DNA from: Bryobacterales bacterium
GTDB lineage: Bacteria > Acidobacteriota > Terriglobia > Bryobacterales > UBA6623
Reading direction: 5' to 3'
Length of the DNA stretch: 64,000 nucleotides
Assembly (NCBI GenBank): GCA_022826925.1
Contig: JAJDTX010000175.1
Coordinates: 25,599 to 89,598 of the forward strand
Program-made: the position numbers and the translations under genes
In this document: positions 52,265 to 60,109 of the stretch, one piece after another
How positions within the stretch are numbered: the first letter of the stretch is position 1
Layout of the letters: the number at the start of each line of letters is the position of its first letter
The notes under the pieces: model-generated
What the model saw: the letters and a program-made list of their open reading frames with translations, nothing else
Told to the model about the DNA's origin: nothing
Database searches by the model: none

Positions 52265-53200
52265 TCACCTGCCGAGCGCCGCGTCGCCGGTGCCGATCAT
52301 GTCGGCGCTGGCCACGATCAGCGGATCCGGTCGGCCCACTCGACGGGCATCCTTGTTCGTGTACGGCAACGCAGCCAGAAAATGCCGCATGCAGTTCAGA
52401 CGAGCGCGCTTCTTGTCGTCGGACTTGACGATCGTCCACGGCGCATCAGCGGTGTCCGTGTAGAAGAACATCGCCTCCTTGGCCGCCGTGTACTCGTCCC
52501 ACTTGTCAAGCGACTGGCGATCCACCGGCGACAGCTTCCACTGCCTCAGAACGTCGTTCTCGCGGGCCTCGAAGCGGCGCTTCTGCTCCTCTCGGGTGAC
52601 GGAGAACCAGTACTTGAACAGCAGGATCCCGCTGCGGACGAACATGCGCTCCAGCTCGGGTGCCTGACGCATGAACTCCAAGTACTCCTTGCCGTTGCAA
52701 AACCCCATGACGCGCTCGACCCCGCCGCGGTTGTACCACGAGCGGTCGAACAGCACGATCTCGCCGCCCCGCGGCAGATGCCGGATGTAGCGCTGGAAGA
52801 ACCACTGGGTCCGCTCGTCGTCGGTCGGCCTGTCGAGCGCCACCACCCGAGCGCCGCGCGGGTTGAGATGCTCAGTGAACCGCTTGATGGTCCCGCCCTT
52901 GCCGGCGGCATCCCTGCCCTCGAACAGGATGACGATCTTCCGGTTCGTCGCCTTCACCCAGTCCTGCACTTTCAGCAGTTCCACCTGAAGCGTGGCCTTC
53001 TCCCGCTCGTAGATCCTGCGGGAGAGCTTCCGCTCGTAGGGGTATTCGCCCGTCTCGAACAGGCGCCGGACGACGTCGCGGTCCCGGCTGAGCACGCCGG
53101 AGTCCCGCGGGGCGCCGTCATCCTCGACCGCCCGCGTGCTGTCTGGCACGTGGTCCACAACCGGCCCCTCGCCGTCCACTTCCGTCGTGTCCTGATCCAC
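52265..53200 (-). CDS. ppk2: Polyphosphate kinase 2
   Basis: 311 residues from GTG 53200. A non-conserved acidic N-terminus (about 1-55) precedes the PPK2 core: Walker A EGRDAAGKGGTIKRF, then RPTDDERTQWFFQRYIRHLPRGGEIVLFDRSWYNRGGVERVMGF (Walker B and lid DRSWYNR), and FKYWFSVTREEQKRRFEAR. PPK2 transfers phosphate between polyphosphate and nucleoside diphosphates or monophosphates. One-domain architecture and the sequence fit class I (NDP-forming direction reversed), but class is not certain. 193 bp of non-coding DNA separate it from the lpt operon. Confidence 0.94.
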   Translation of the reverse strand: MDQDTTEVDGEGPVVDHVPDSTRAVEDDGAPRDSGVLSRDRDVVRRLFETGEYPYERKLSRRIYEREKATLQVELLKVQDWVKATNRKIVILFEGRDAAGKGGTIKRFTEHLNPRGARVVALDRPTDDERTQWFFQRYIRHLPRGGEIVLFDRSWYNRGGVERVMGFCNGKEYLEFMRQAPELERMFVRSGILLFKYWFSVTREEQKRRFEARENDVLRQWKLSPVDRQSLDKWDEYTAAKEAMFFYTDTADAPWTIVKSDDKKRARLNCMRHFLAALPYTNKDARRVGRPDPLIVASADMIGTGDAALGR

Positions 53201-53398
53201 GGAGACAGGCTATCACGGCTCGCCGTCCAAGACCGGCGTTTCGCTGCCTTATGCGGGCAGCGCTCGGGGGCATTCAATCCCCTGAGCGTTCATTTGCCGC
53301 AGGCGGGAATCTACCGGACCTTTTGGACAGTTGGAAGCCGACCAGCTTGCCCATTCGGCATGCCCGCAAGGACCAAGACCCTGGCGGACACCCTCTAG

Positions 53399-55510
53399 TT
53401 ATTCAGGCAGTGCAAACGCGACGTAGCTGCCACCAGAAATCCCCCCGGTCTTGCCCCCGCCAGCAGCGATTGCGACGAACTCGCGGCCGCCGACCTCGTA
53501 TACCGCGGGCGTCGCGTTCCCCCCGGCCGGAAGCGTCGTCTCCCACAGCAACGCGCCGGTGGTCTTGTCGAATGCCCGGAACTTTCGGTCGCGCGCCGTC
53601 GCGCCGATAAAGAGTAACCCGCTGGAAGTCACGACCGGCCCGCCGTAGTTCTCGCTGCCAGTCGGCGGGATACCCTGCTCGGTCAGCTCTGGAAACTCGC
53701 CTAGGCGCACGGTCCATTCGATCTCGCCGGAATCGAGATTGACGGCGTTGAGCGTGCCCCACGGTGGCGAGATGGCCGGGTAGCCTTCGGGATCGAGAAA
53801 CCTGTTGTAGCCGTCATGCGTGAAGGGCACGTCAGGAGCGCCGGAACCTGGCGAAGACTGGAACGACTCCCCTTCCTCGCCCCGCAGCACATAGCCTGCG
53901 ATCGCTTCCACGACTTCCGGGCTGAGATAGGGGAAGGCCGGCATCCGGCCCGCCCCCCCTCGCACCACGGCGCCAAACTCTTGGCTGCTCATCGCCAGTT
54001 CGGTGAGGGCCGGGAAAGTCGGCGGAGTACCGCTGAGGTCGTCGAGATGGCAGGCGGCGCAATTGCGCTGATACAACCGCTTGCCGTTGACGGTTCCCCG
54101 CAATTCCCCCCGCTTGACCAAGCGGTGGATCCAAGCCATCTCGTTGACGTTCACATACAGCAGCCCCGATTCGGGATCGAAGGCCTGCCCGCCCCATTCG
54201 GCCCCTCCGTCAAAACCGGGGAAGATGATCGTTCCCTGCAGGCTCGGTGGCGTGAACATCCCGTCGCTGCGAACTTGCCGGAAGCGCTTCAAGACCGCCG
54301 CGTGCGCCTCCGGCGTGCGCGTGGTCAGATCGGCCTCGGTCAGGCGCTGGCGGCCCAGCGGCGGCGGCTTGACCGGCACGACCTGCCGCCCCGCCAAGAC
54401 TTCCCCGGCCACATCGGACTGGGCGGTATCGATCTCCGTGAGCGGAAACAGGGACTCGCCCGTCTCGCGGTCGAAGACATAGACCTGGCTCATCTTGGTG
54501 GAGACCGACACGGCATCGATCAGCTTTCCGTCGCGCATCGCCGTGACGAGAACCGGCGACGTGGGAACATCCATGTCCCAGACGTCGTGCCGCACGAACT
54601 GGTGGTGCCAAACCAGCTCGCCGCTGTCCGCTCGCAGACACAGCAGCGAGTTGGCGTACAAGTTGTCTCCAGGACGATTGCCGCCCCAGAAATCGAAGGC
54701 CGCCGAGCCAGTGCCCGCATACACCAGTCCGCGGTCGGCGTCGAGAGTCAGGCCCGCCCAGGAGTTGGCGCCTCCGAGGGTCTTCCAGCCATCCTCCGGC
54801 CAGCTCTCGTAGCCGGGCTCTCCCGGGTGGGGAATCGTGTGGAAGGTCCAGCGCCATTCTCCCGTGCGTGCGTCGTACGCCCGGATGTAGCCGGGCGCGC
54901 TGGGCAAGGACTCGCTGACCGCGCTGCCCAGGATCAGCAGGTCGCCGTGGACGACCCCGGGCGTTCTCAAGCTGATCGAGAGCGATCCCGCGCGCTCCGG
55001 CAGGTCAGACCTGAGGTTGATCGCGCCATTGTCGCCGAAGCCCGCCACAGGCTCTCCGGTGCGCGCGTCCAATGCATACAGCAAGTGCCTCGCCCCGGCG
55101 TAGATGCGCGAGTCGTCACCATCGCGCCAGTGCATGAATCCGCGGTTCTTGGAGCGCTCCGCGAGCGGAGCGCCGTCCACTTCCAGGCGCCTCGTCCACA
55201 CTTCTTCCCCGGTCGCGGCGTCGAGTGCGAAGACGCGCCCGTTCGGGCTGGAGCCGTACAGCAGGCCGTCAATCACGATCGGGTTGCACTGGATCTCCGA
55301 ACCGCGGAATTCGTCACCGGTCTCGTAGGTCCAGGCGACCTCCAGCTGGGACACGTTGCCGGGATGAACCTGGTCAAGGCGCGAATACTGAATCTGATCG
55401 GGACCGCCCCCGAACGCCTCCCAGCCCTCATATCCGGTTGCGGGCGGCCTTCGCACATCGCCGCAACCTGCCCCGGCCAAGCAGACTGCCAGAAATAGGC
55501 ACAGTCGCAT
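53399..55510 (-). CDS. PQQ-dependent dehydrogenase with haem c, lipoprotein
   Basis: 703 residues: lipobox LAGAG-C16, so probably anchored; PQQ propeller with QYSRLDQVHPGNVSQLEVAWTYETGDE at the start, HHQFVRHDVWDMDVPTSPVLV and GGAEWGGQAFDPESGLLYVN in the middle; then a cytochrome c domain inserted at C484-A-A-C487-H488 (KRLYQRNCAACHLDD) with PAFPYLSPE; and a final propeller segment (WGTLNAVNLDSGEIEW, GPVVTSSGLLFIGA). Resembles membrane-type quinoprotein glucose/sugar dehydrogenases with an internal haem. Substrate unknown; likely periplasmic sugar or alcohol oxidation. Confidence 0.93.
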   Translation of the reverse strand: MRLCLFLAVCLAGAGCGDVRRPPATGYEGWEAFGGGPDQIQYSRLDQVHPGNVSQLEVAWTYETGDEFRGSEIQCNPIVIDGLLYGSSPNGRVFALDAATGEEVWTRRLEVDGAPLAERSKNRGFMHWRDGDDSRIYAGARHLLYALDARTGEPVAGFGDNGAINLRSDLPERAGSLSISLRTPGVVHGDLLILGSAVSESLPSAPGYIRAYDARTGEWRWTFHTIPHPGEPGYESWPEDGWKTLGGANSWAGLTLDADRGLVYAGTGSAAFDFWGGNRPGDNLYANSLLCLRADSGELVWHHQFVRHDVWDMDVPTSPVLVTAMRDGKLIDAVSVSTKMSQVYVFDRETGESLFPLTEIDTAQSDVAGEVLAGRQVVPVKPPPLGRQRLTEADLTTRTPEAHAAVLKRFRQVRSDGMFTPPSLQGTIIFPGFDGGAEWGGQAFDPESGLLYVNVNEMAWIHRLVKRGELRGTVNGKRLYQRNCAACHLDDLSGTPPTFPALTELAMSSQEFGAVVRGGAGRMPAFPYLSPEVVEAIAGYVLRGEEGESFQSSPGSGAPDVPFTHDGYNRFLDPEGYPAISPPWGTLNAVNLDSGEIEWTVRLGEFPELTEQGIPPTGSENYGGPVVTSSGLLFIGATARDRKFRAFDKTTGALLWETTLPAGGNATPAVYEVGGREFVAIAAGGGKTGGISGGSYVAFALPE

Positions 55511-55683
55511 AAACTCGTAATTCTATCGTGCAGCCAAGACACAAGATGGCGCGCTCTGAGGAGTGTTTTCGCCGTGCGGCGTGAATCCGAAGCACAAGTA
55601 GCTCGCAGCAAGGTTGTTCCGGATATCATCAAGCCGCATGGTCGAACGCGGCACGCGCGGCAAGATGATTGGGAGAACGCGGC

Positions 55684-55884
55684 ATGAAGATCAAGGTTCT
55701 CGCTATTGTTGAACGCGACGGTGAAAGCTTCCACGCATACTGTCCGGCGTTTCGTGGGCTGCATGTCGATGGAGCATCACAAGAAGAGGCGTTGGAAAAC
55801 ACAGTTGAAGCACTGAAGCTCTATGTGGATTCCCTGCATCGGCACGGGAATCCCATACCGGTCGGCCCTGATTGCATCGTGTAG
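55684..55884 (+). CDS. HicB-like antitoxin domain protein
   Basis: 66 residues from ATG 55684, with GGGAG 8 nt upstream. KIKVLAIVERDGESFHAYCPAFRGLHVDGASQEEALENTVEALKLYVDSL is the HicB/UPF0150 partial RNase-H-like fold. It lacks the C-terminal DNA-binding helix of full HicB. No hicA gene (about 60 residues, double-stranded-RNA-binding type) lies beside it. Instead it overlaps the DUF4160 gene by 13 bp, so it appears to be part of a three-gene cluster with DUF4160 and DUF2442. Confidence 0.85.
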   Translation: MKIKVLAIVERDGESFHAYCPAFRGLHVDGASQEEALENTVEALKLYVDSLHRHGNPIPVGPDCIV

Positions 55885-56165
55885 AACAATGGTTCCAAGA
55901 TCCGGGAAAGCGCGGCGCTGGGCAAGGGGGTCCTAGCCGTCTACTTGGAGTCAACGATCACGGGCCTGCCCACTTCCATGCAAGGTTTGGGGACAGCGTT
56001 GTTCGGATCGCGATTGAGGACGGGCAGAGTCTTTCAGGCGAGTTTCCGCCCAGAGCAAGAGGTCTGGTCCTGGAGTGGTTGGAATTGCACCGCAATGAAT
56101 TGCGGGAAGACTGGCTGTTGGCCAAGCAGAGGAAGCCGCTGACAAAGATCGCGCCACCGGAGTAG
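55872..56165 (+). CDS. DUF4160 protein, N-terminus uncertain
   Basis: 97 residues if begun at TTG 55872, the only in-frame start before the conserved core. The core NDHGPAHFHARFGDSVVRIAIEDGQSLSGEFPPRARGLVLEWLELHRNELREDWLLA is clear DUF4160. The first ~28 residues do not look like the family. In another frame the DNA reads GKGVLAVYLES, closer to the usual opening strand, so a one-base indel near 55948 may have disrupted the natural start. Adjacent DUF2442 is the customary partner; the pair is thought to act as a toxin-antitoxin-like unit, though this is not well established. Confidence 0.65.
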   Translation: MHRVEQWFQDPGKRGAGQGGPSRLLGVNDHGPAHFHARFGDSVVRIAIEDGQSLSGEFPPRARGLVLEWLELHRNELREDWLLAKQRKPLTKIAPPE

Positions 56166-56169
56166 AGAG

Positions 56170-56439
56170 ATGACGCCAAGACTCGCACGGGCGGGGTATC
56201 TCCGGGACTACAAGATCCACGTGACATTCGACGACGGCCTTCAGGGAATCATTGACCTAGAGGGCGAATTGTGGGGCGAGGTGTTCGAGCCCTTGAACAA
56301 CATCGAAGTCTTCCGGAACTTTCGAGTGGACAGCGAACTAGACACCATTGTGTGGCCCACTGGTGCGGACCTGGCACCTGAATTCCTCCACGAACGTGCG
56401 GTTCTCAATCCGCTCGCAAGCCGTAGTGGCATCTGTTGA
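56170..56439 (+). CDS. DUF2442 protein
   Basis: 89 residues beginning 4 bp after the DUF4160 gene with GTAGAGAG just upstream. YKIHVTFDDGLQGIIDLEGELWGEVFEPLNNIEVFRNFRVDSELDTIVWPTGADLAPEFLHER is the DUF2442 core: a beta-rich fold with F-D-D-G, I-x-W-P-x-G-x-D-x-A-P-x-x-L. Usually encoded directly after DUF4160. Its order and spacing indicate one transcript with the HicB-like gene. Confidence 0.85.
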   Translation: MTPRLARAGYLRDYKIHVTFDDGLQGIIDLEGELWGEVFEPLNNIEVFRNFRVDSELDTIVWPTGADLAPEFLHERAVLNPLASRSGIC

Positions 56440-56558
56440 ACGGAGGTCGCTCGGCAGCTGACTCGCTTCGATCCCGTCGGATTCGAACAGCGCCGGTGAA
56501 CGGCGCCGCGCCAGTTGCGACGCGGAGTGTATGCTACGAGGAACCCTGTTGACCCGCC

Positions 56559-57383
56559 ATGTCGTTCCCTCCCACCACAGAAGCGGAAGTCCCCGCCCTC
56601 ACCTCGCCAGCCGCGGCCACGGCGGTGCCGGAACCCGACGATGTCGAGTACCCGGAAGGACAGTGGGTCGCGCAGAGCCTCTGGCACGGGGATGCCGTGC
56701 GGCAGGCGACAGCGGCTTTGGATCACCACTTCCGGGAGCGCCAAGACACGCTCGTGGCCATGGAAGTGAGGGTGTACTACGTGAGGGGCAACGACAAGGT
56801 CTGGCTGCAGCCGGATGTGCAGGTCGTGTTCGGGGTCAAGCGCGGCAACCGCAGTTCGTTCAAGGTCTGGGAGGAAGGCAAAGCACCGGACTTCGTCCTG
56901 GAAGTGGCGTCACCTTCGACGGCGGAGAATGACGCCGAGCACAAGGCCCTGGAATACGCCAGCATCGGGGTTCGCGAGTTCTGGCGGCTCGATCCGACGG
57001 GGAGTTTGATGAGCAGCCCGCTGGAGGGCTATCTCGCGTGCGCGGGCAGCTACGACGCGGTGGAGCCGGTGGCGGACGCGGGACCGTGGCTGCGAAGCGA
57101 GGTGCTGGGGTTGGAATTGAGCAGCGCGAGGAAGGCGGGGGCAATGGTGGTGGTGTTCCGCGACCCGGAGACAGGGGAGGAGTTCGACGGCTCGCTGGCA
57201 GCGGCCGAGCAGCGGCGGCGGGCCGCAGAAGATCGCGCCAGTGCTCAGGCGGAGCGCGCCCGTGCGGAGGCGGAGCGCAGACGGGCAGCAGAGGATCTTG
57301 CCAGTGCTCAGGCGAAGCGTGCCAGTGCAGCGGAAGAGAGAGTGCAGGCATTGGAGAAGCAACTCCGCAACCGCGTCCCATAG
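56559..57383 (+). CDS. Uma2-family (DUF820) nuclease-like protein with coiled-coil tail
   Basis: 274 residues. The Uma2 PD-(D/E)xK-type core shows LQPDVQVVFG, APDFVLEVASPSTAENDAEHKALEYASIGVREFWRLDP, in which D (PDFVLEV) and E/V-x-S are the catalytic-type residues, followed by LGLEL. The C-terminal ~70 residues form an Ala/Arg/Glu heptad-like helix containing a 21-residue unit repeated twice. Uma2 proteins are abundant in Acidobacteriota and cyanobacteria with no proven role. It stands alone between the DUF2442 gene and three hairpins. Confidence 0.88.
   Translation: MSFPPTTEAEVPALTSPAAATAVPEPDDVEYPEGQWVAQSLWHGDAVRQATAALDHHFRERQDTLVAMEVRVYYVRGNDKVWLQPDVQVVFGVKRGNRSSFKVWEEGKAPDFVLEVASPSTAENDAEHKALEYASIGVREFWRLDPTGSLMSSPLEGYLACAGSYDAVEPVADAGPWLRSEVLGLELSSARKAGAMVVVFRDPETGEEFDGSLAAAEQRRRAAEDRASAQAERARAEAERRRAAEDLASAQAKRASAAEERVQALEKQLRNRVP
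57213..57338 (+). repeat. 63-bp imperfect tandem duplication in the Uma2 gene
   Basis: Two units, 57213-57275 and 57276-57338, encode RRRAAEDRASAQAERARAEA(E) and RRRAAEDLASAQAKRASAAE(E). It lengthens the C-terminal helix by exactly 21 residues (six heptad-like turns, three per unit), so heptad phase is kept. Confidence 0.85.
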
Positions 57384-57430
57384 CCCACCGCCGGAAAGCG
57401 AGTCCCTTTATCTTGGAGAAGTGCCAGAGA

Positions 57431-57561
57431 GAGGGACGGTCGCCGCTATCTCGGACCGTCTCTCCCTAGCGCCGCAGGTGGCGCCAGCCACCGCTGCGGC
57501 AGGTAGAAGATCCCTCGCTCCGCCGGCAGTGGGAGGCTGCCTGGGGTTGCTGCCGGCGGAG
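57431..57561. terminator. Three consecutive hairpins between convergent genes
   Basis: Hairpin 1: 57431-57441 pairs with 57454-57464 (11 pairs, one G-T). Hairpin 2: 57471-57482 with 57487-57500 (7 + 5 pairs around a 2-nt bulge). Hairpin 3: CTCCGCCGGCAG (57518-57529) pairs perfectly with 57550-57561. They fill the gap between convergent Uma2 and ICMT-like genes and are most simply bidirectional terminators; no T-runs follow. Confidence 0.45.
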
Positions 57562-57572
57562 AGAACAGGGTG

Positions 57573-58151
57573 CTATCCGAGCAGCTGAAGCTTGAACCAA
57601 AGCACGGCACCGAAGCCGATGAACCCCAGTAAGGCCGAGTACTCCCTGTTGACAAGATAGAGACCCCACTCGAAGCACTGCGAAGATTCGTAGCGCGGCC
57701 TGAGGGCAGGCAGAAAGCGGGGTACACGTGCCTCGTATTCCCTGTAACCGGGCAGGATGTTGCGGATGTGGCCTTCCTCTTCCCCGACGACCGGCAGGAA
57801 CCACATCGTGAACACCACGAGGATCGCAACGAGCAGGACGGCATGGGCCGAGCAGATGCCAAAGCCAACACCGGCCAGCAGACTCCCGATGTAGAGCGGG
57901 TTGCGAACGTACGCGTACGGCCCGGAAGTCGCAAGCTGCTGGTTCTTCCGCAAATGACCGGCCGCCCACGCGCGTAGCGCGAGGCCAGCTAGGACAAGCG
58001 GCAGGCCGAGGGCAAGGTTCGCGACGGTCGGTTGAGCCAGCCAAGCTGCGGCAATGGCTAGGAGGATGGAAACAGCGACCCTCGACCTGGCTGCAACCAA
58101 GGCCCAGCGCTTAGAGATTGGGAGCTTTTTCCGCTCGTGCATTGCCATCAT
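57573..58151 (-). CDS. Isoprenylcysteine carboxyl methyltransferase-family membrane protein
   Basis: 192 residues from ATG 58151 (a GTG/ATG upstream would add 13 residues). Five hydrophobic segments. The family motif is G-P-Y-A-Y-V-R-N-P-L-Y-I-G-S, then EEEGHIRNILPGYREYEARVPRFLPAL, the ICMT/PEMT SAM-binding pattern (RNPxYxG and E-x-x-L/I-x-x-x-F/Y-x-x-Y). Bacterial members methylate small molecules or lipids; substrate unknown. Convergent with the Uma2 gene, divergent from the dehydratase. Confidence 0.87.
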   Translation of the reverse strand: MMAMHERKKLPISKRWALVAARSRVAVSILLAIAAAWLAQPTVANLALGLPLVLAGLALRAWAAGHLRKNQQLATSGPYAYVRNPLYIGSLLAGVGFGICSAHAVLLVAILVVFTMWFLPVVGEEEGHIRNILPGYREYEARVPRFLPALRPRYESSQCFEWGLYLVNREYSALLGFIGFGAVLWFKLQLLG

Positions 58152-58390
58152 CACTGTCGCCGCAGCGGTGCGACCGACGCCGCGCCGCAAGGGTCATTCG
58201 ACTTGGGCCCACACCCAACCTAGGATTGCAGACGAGCTATTCCAGAGCATATCGATTAGCGCCGGTTGAGCTTGCCAAGCCCCGAGCACACAGCCGGCCC
58301 CAGCAGCCGACAGAGCGTTTCCCACGGGCATTCCGCCGGACCCGGCGATCCGCCATTCGAGTGCGAACTCGGTGCTATCGTAATGCGTTC

Positions 58391-60109
58391 ATGCGCGATC
58401 CCAAGACATTCCGCAGTACAGCCTGGTTTCAAGGAGATCAGTACGAGCACCTCTCGCGGCGAGCGTGGCTTCGGTCGGAAGGCTTCAGCGATGCCGCATT
58501 TGATGGCAGGCCGGTCATCGGCATCTGCAATTCGTGGTCGGAGCTGACCAATTGCAACGCCCACCTGCGCCAAGTCGCAGAGGCCGTCAAGCGGGGCGTC
58601 TGGGCGGCCGGGGGAGTGCCGCTCGAATTCCCGACAATCTCGCTCGGCGAGATGTTCATGAAGCCCACGACCATGCTATTCCGCAACCTCATGTCGATGG
58701 ACGTGGAGGAGTCGATCACGGCGAATCCAATCGACGGCGTGGTACTGCTGTGCGGCTGCGACAAGACCACGCCTGCGCAATTGATGGGGGCAGCTTCGGC
58801 CGACATCCCGGCAATCATGGTCACTGGCGGCCCGATGCTGTCGGGACGCTGGAACGGCGAGCCGCTAGGATCCGGCACCGATGGCCGCAAGCTTTTCGAA
58901 GCGTTGCGGGCCGGTCGCATCGGCGAGGAGCAGTGGGCCGAAGTCGAGGGCTGCATCTCGCGCAGCGCCGGCCACTGCACGGTCATGGGGACGGCCTCCA
59001 CGATGGCGTCGATGGCCGAATCGCTGGGCATGATGCTGTCGGGCGGTGCCGCGATCCCCGCTGTGGATGCTCGGCGCTACCAGCTGGCCGAAGCCAGCGG
59101 GCGACGCATTGTGGAGATGGTCTTGGAAGATCTGACACCGTCGCGAATCCTGACCCGAGAGGCATTCGAGAATGCCATCCGCACCGACATGGCGATCGGC
59201 GGCTCTACCAACGCTGTCGTGCACCTGCTGGCAATCGCCGGCAGGGCTGGGGTGGATCTCTGCCTCGACGACTTCGACCGGATTTCGCGCAAGACTCCGT
59301 ATATCACCAACGTGAAGCCATCGGGGCAGTTTCTGATGGAGGACTTCTTCTACGCGGGCGGGCTGCCGTGCGTGACAAAGGAACTGCTTCCCCTGCTGCA
59401 CGGCGACGCCCTAACCGTCAGCGGGCGGACCGTGGCCGACGAGGTCCAAGAAGTGCAGATCCGCAACCGCGACCTGATCAAGACGCTGGACCAACCGCTC
59501 AACCCAGAGGGTGGCACCGCGATTCTCTACGGCAACCTCGCCCCGAACGGGGCTGTGATCAAACAGACAGCGGCCTCCCCGCACCTGCTGCGGCACCGCG
59601 GCAAGGCGCTGGTCTTCGACCGCTACGAAACGCTGAGGGCACGGATCGACGACGACCTCGACGTGGACGAGAACACCGTCATGGTGCTTCAGAACGCCGG
59701 CCCGCTGGGCGGGCCGGGATTTCCCGAATGGGGGCATCTGCCGATCCCCACCAAGCTCCTCAAGGCAGGCGTGAACGACATCGTGCGCGTCTCTGACGCC
59801 CGCATGAGCGGCACGAGCTTTGGCACCGATGTCCTGCACGTGTCACCCGAAGCGGCCGTCGGAGGCCCCTTGGCGGCGGTGCGCACGGGCGACGAGATCG
59901 AACTCGACGTGCCCGGGCGCCGGATCGACCTGCGCGTGGACGAGCGGGAGATCGAGCGCCGGCTCGCGGCCCGCAAGCCTCCGGCGGCGCACTACCGCCG
60001 GGGCTACGGCAGACTGTTCCTGGACCAAGTGACCCAGGCGCACCTCGGATGCGATTTCCGGTTTCTGGGCAGGAACGCCGACACGAGCGCGGCGGGCGCG
60101 CCTAGTTGA
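58391..60109 (+). CDS. IlvD/Edd-family dehydratase (sugar-acid type)
   Basis: 572 residues from ATG 58391; the earlier in-frame extension is non-conserved. Iron-sulfur cysteines lie in ICNSWSELTNCN, LLCGCDKTTPAQLMGAASADIPAIMVTGGPM and GCISRSAGHCTVMGTASTMASMAESLGM. KPSGQFLMEDFFYAGGLP, GNLAPNGAVIKQTAASP and VSDARMSGTSFGTDVLHVSPEAAVGGPLA follow. FQGDQYEHLSRRAWLRSEGF at the N-terminus favours the arabinonate/xylonate dehydratase clade over dihydroxyacid dehydratase, but this is by resemblance. Its end overlaps the DUF3604 gene by 8 bp. Confidence 0.93.
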   Translation: MRDPKTFRSTAWFQGDQYEHLSRRAWLRSEGFSDAAFDGRPVIGICNSWSELTNCNAHLRQVAEAVKRGVWAAGGVPLEFPTISLGEMFMKPTTMLFRNLMSMDVEESITANPIDGVVLLCGCDKTTPAQLMGAASADIPAIMVTGGPMLSGRWNGEPLGSGTDGRKLFEALRAGRIGEEQWAEVEGCISRSAGHCTVMGTASTMASMAESLGMMLSGGAAIPAVDARRYQLAEASGRRIVEMVLEDLTPSRILTREAFENAIRTDMAIGGSTNAVVHLLAIAGRAGVDLCLDDFDRISRKTPYITNVKPSGQFLMEDFFYAGGLPCVTKELLPLLHGDALTVSGRTVADEVQEVQIRNRDLIKTLDQPLNPEGGTAILYGNLAPNGAVIKQTAASPHLLRHRGKALVFDRYETLRARIDDDLDVDENTVMVLQNAGPLGGPGFPEWGHLPIPTKLLKAGVNDIVRVSDARMSGTSFGTDVLHVSPEAAVGGPLAAVRTGDEIELDVPGRRIDLRVDEREIERRLAARKPPAAHYRRGYGRLFLDQVTQAHLGCDFRFLGRNADTSAAGAPS

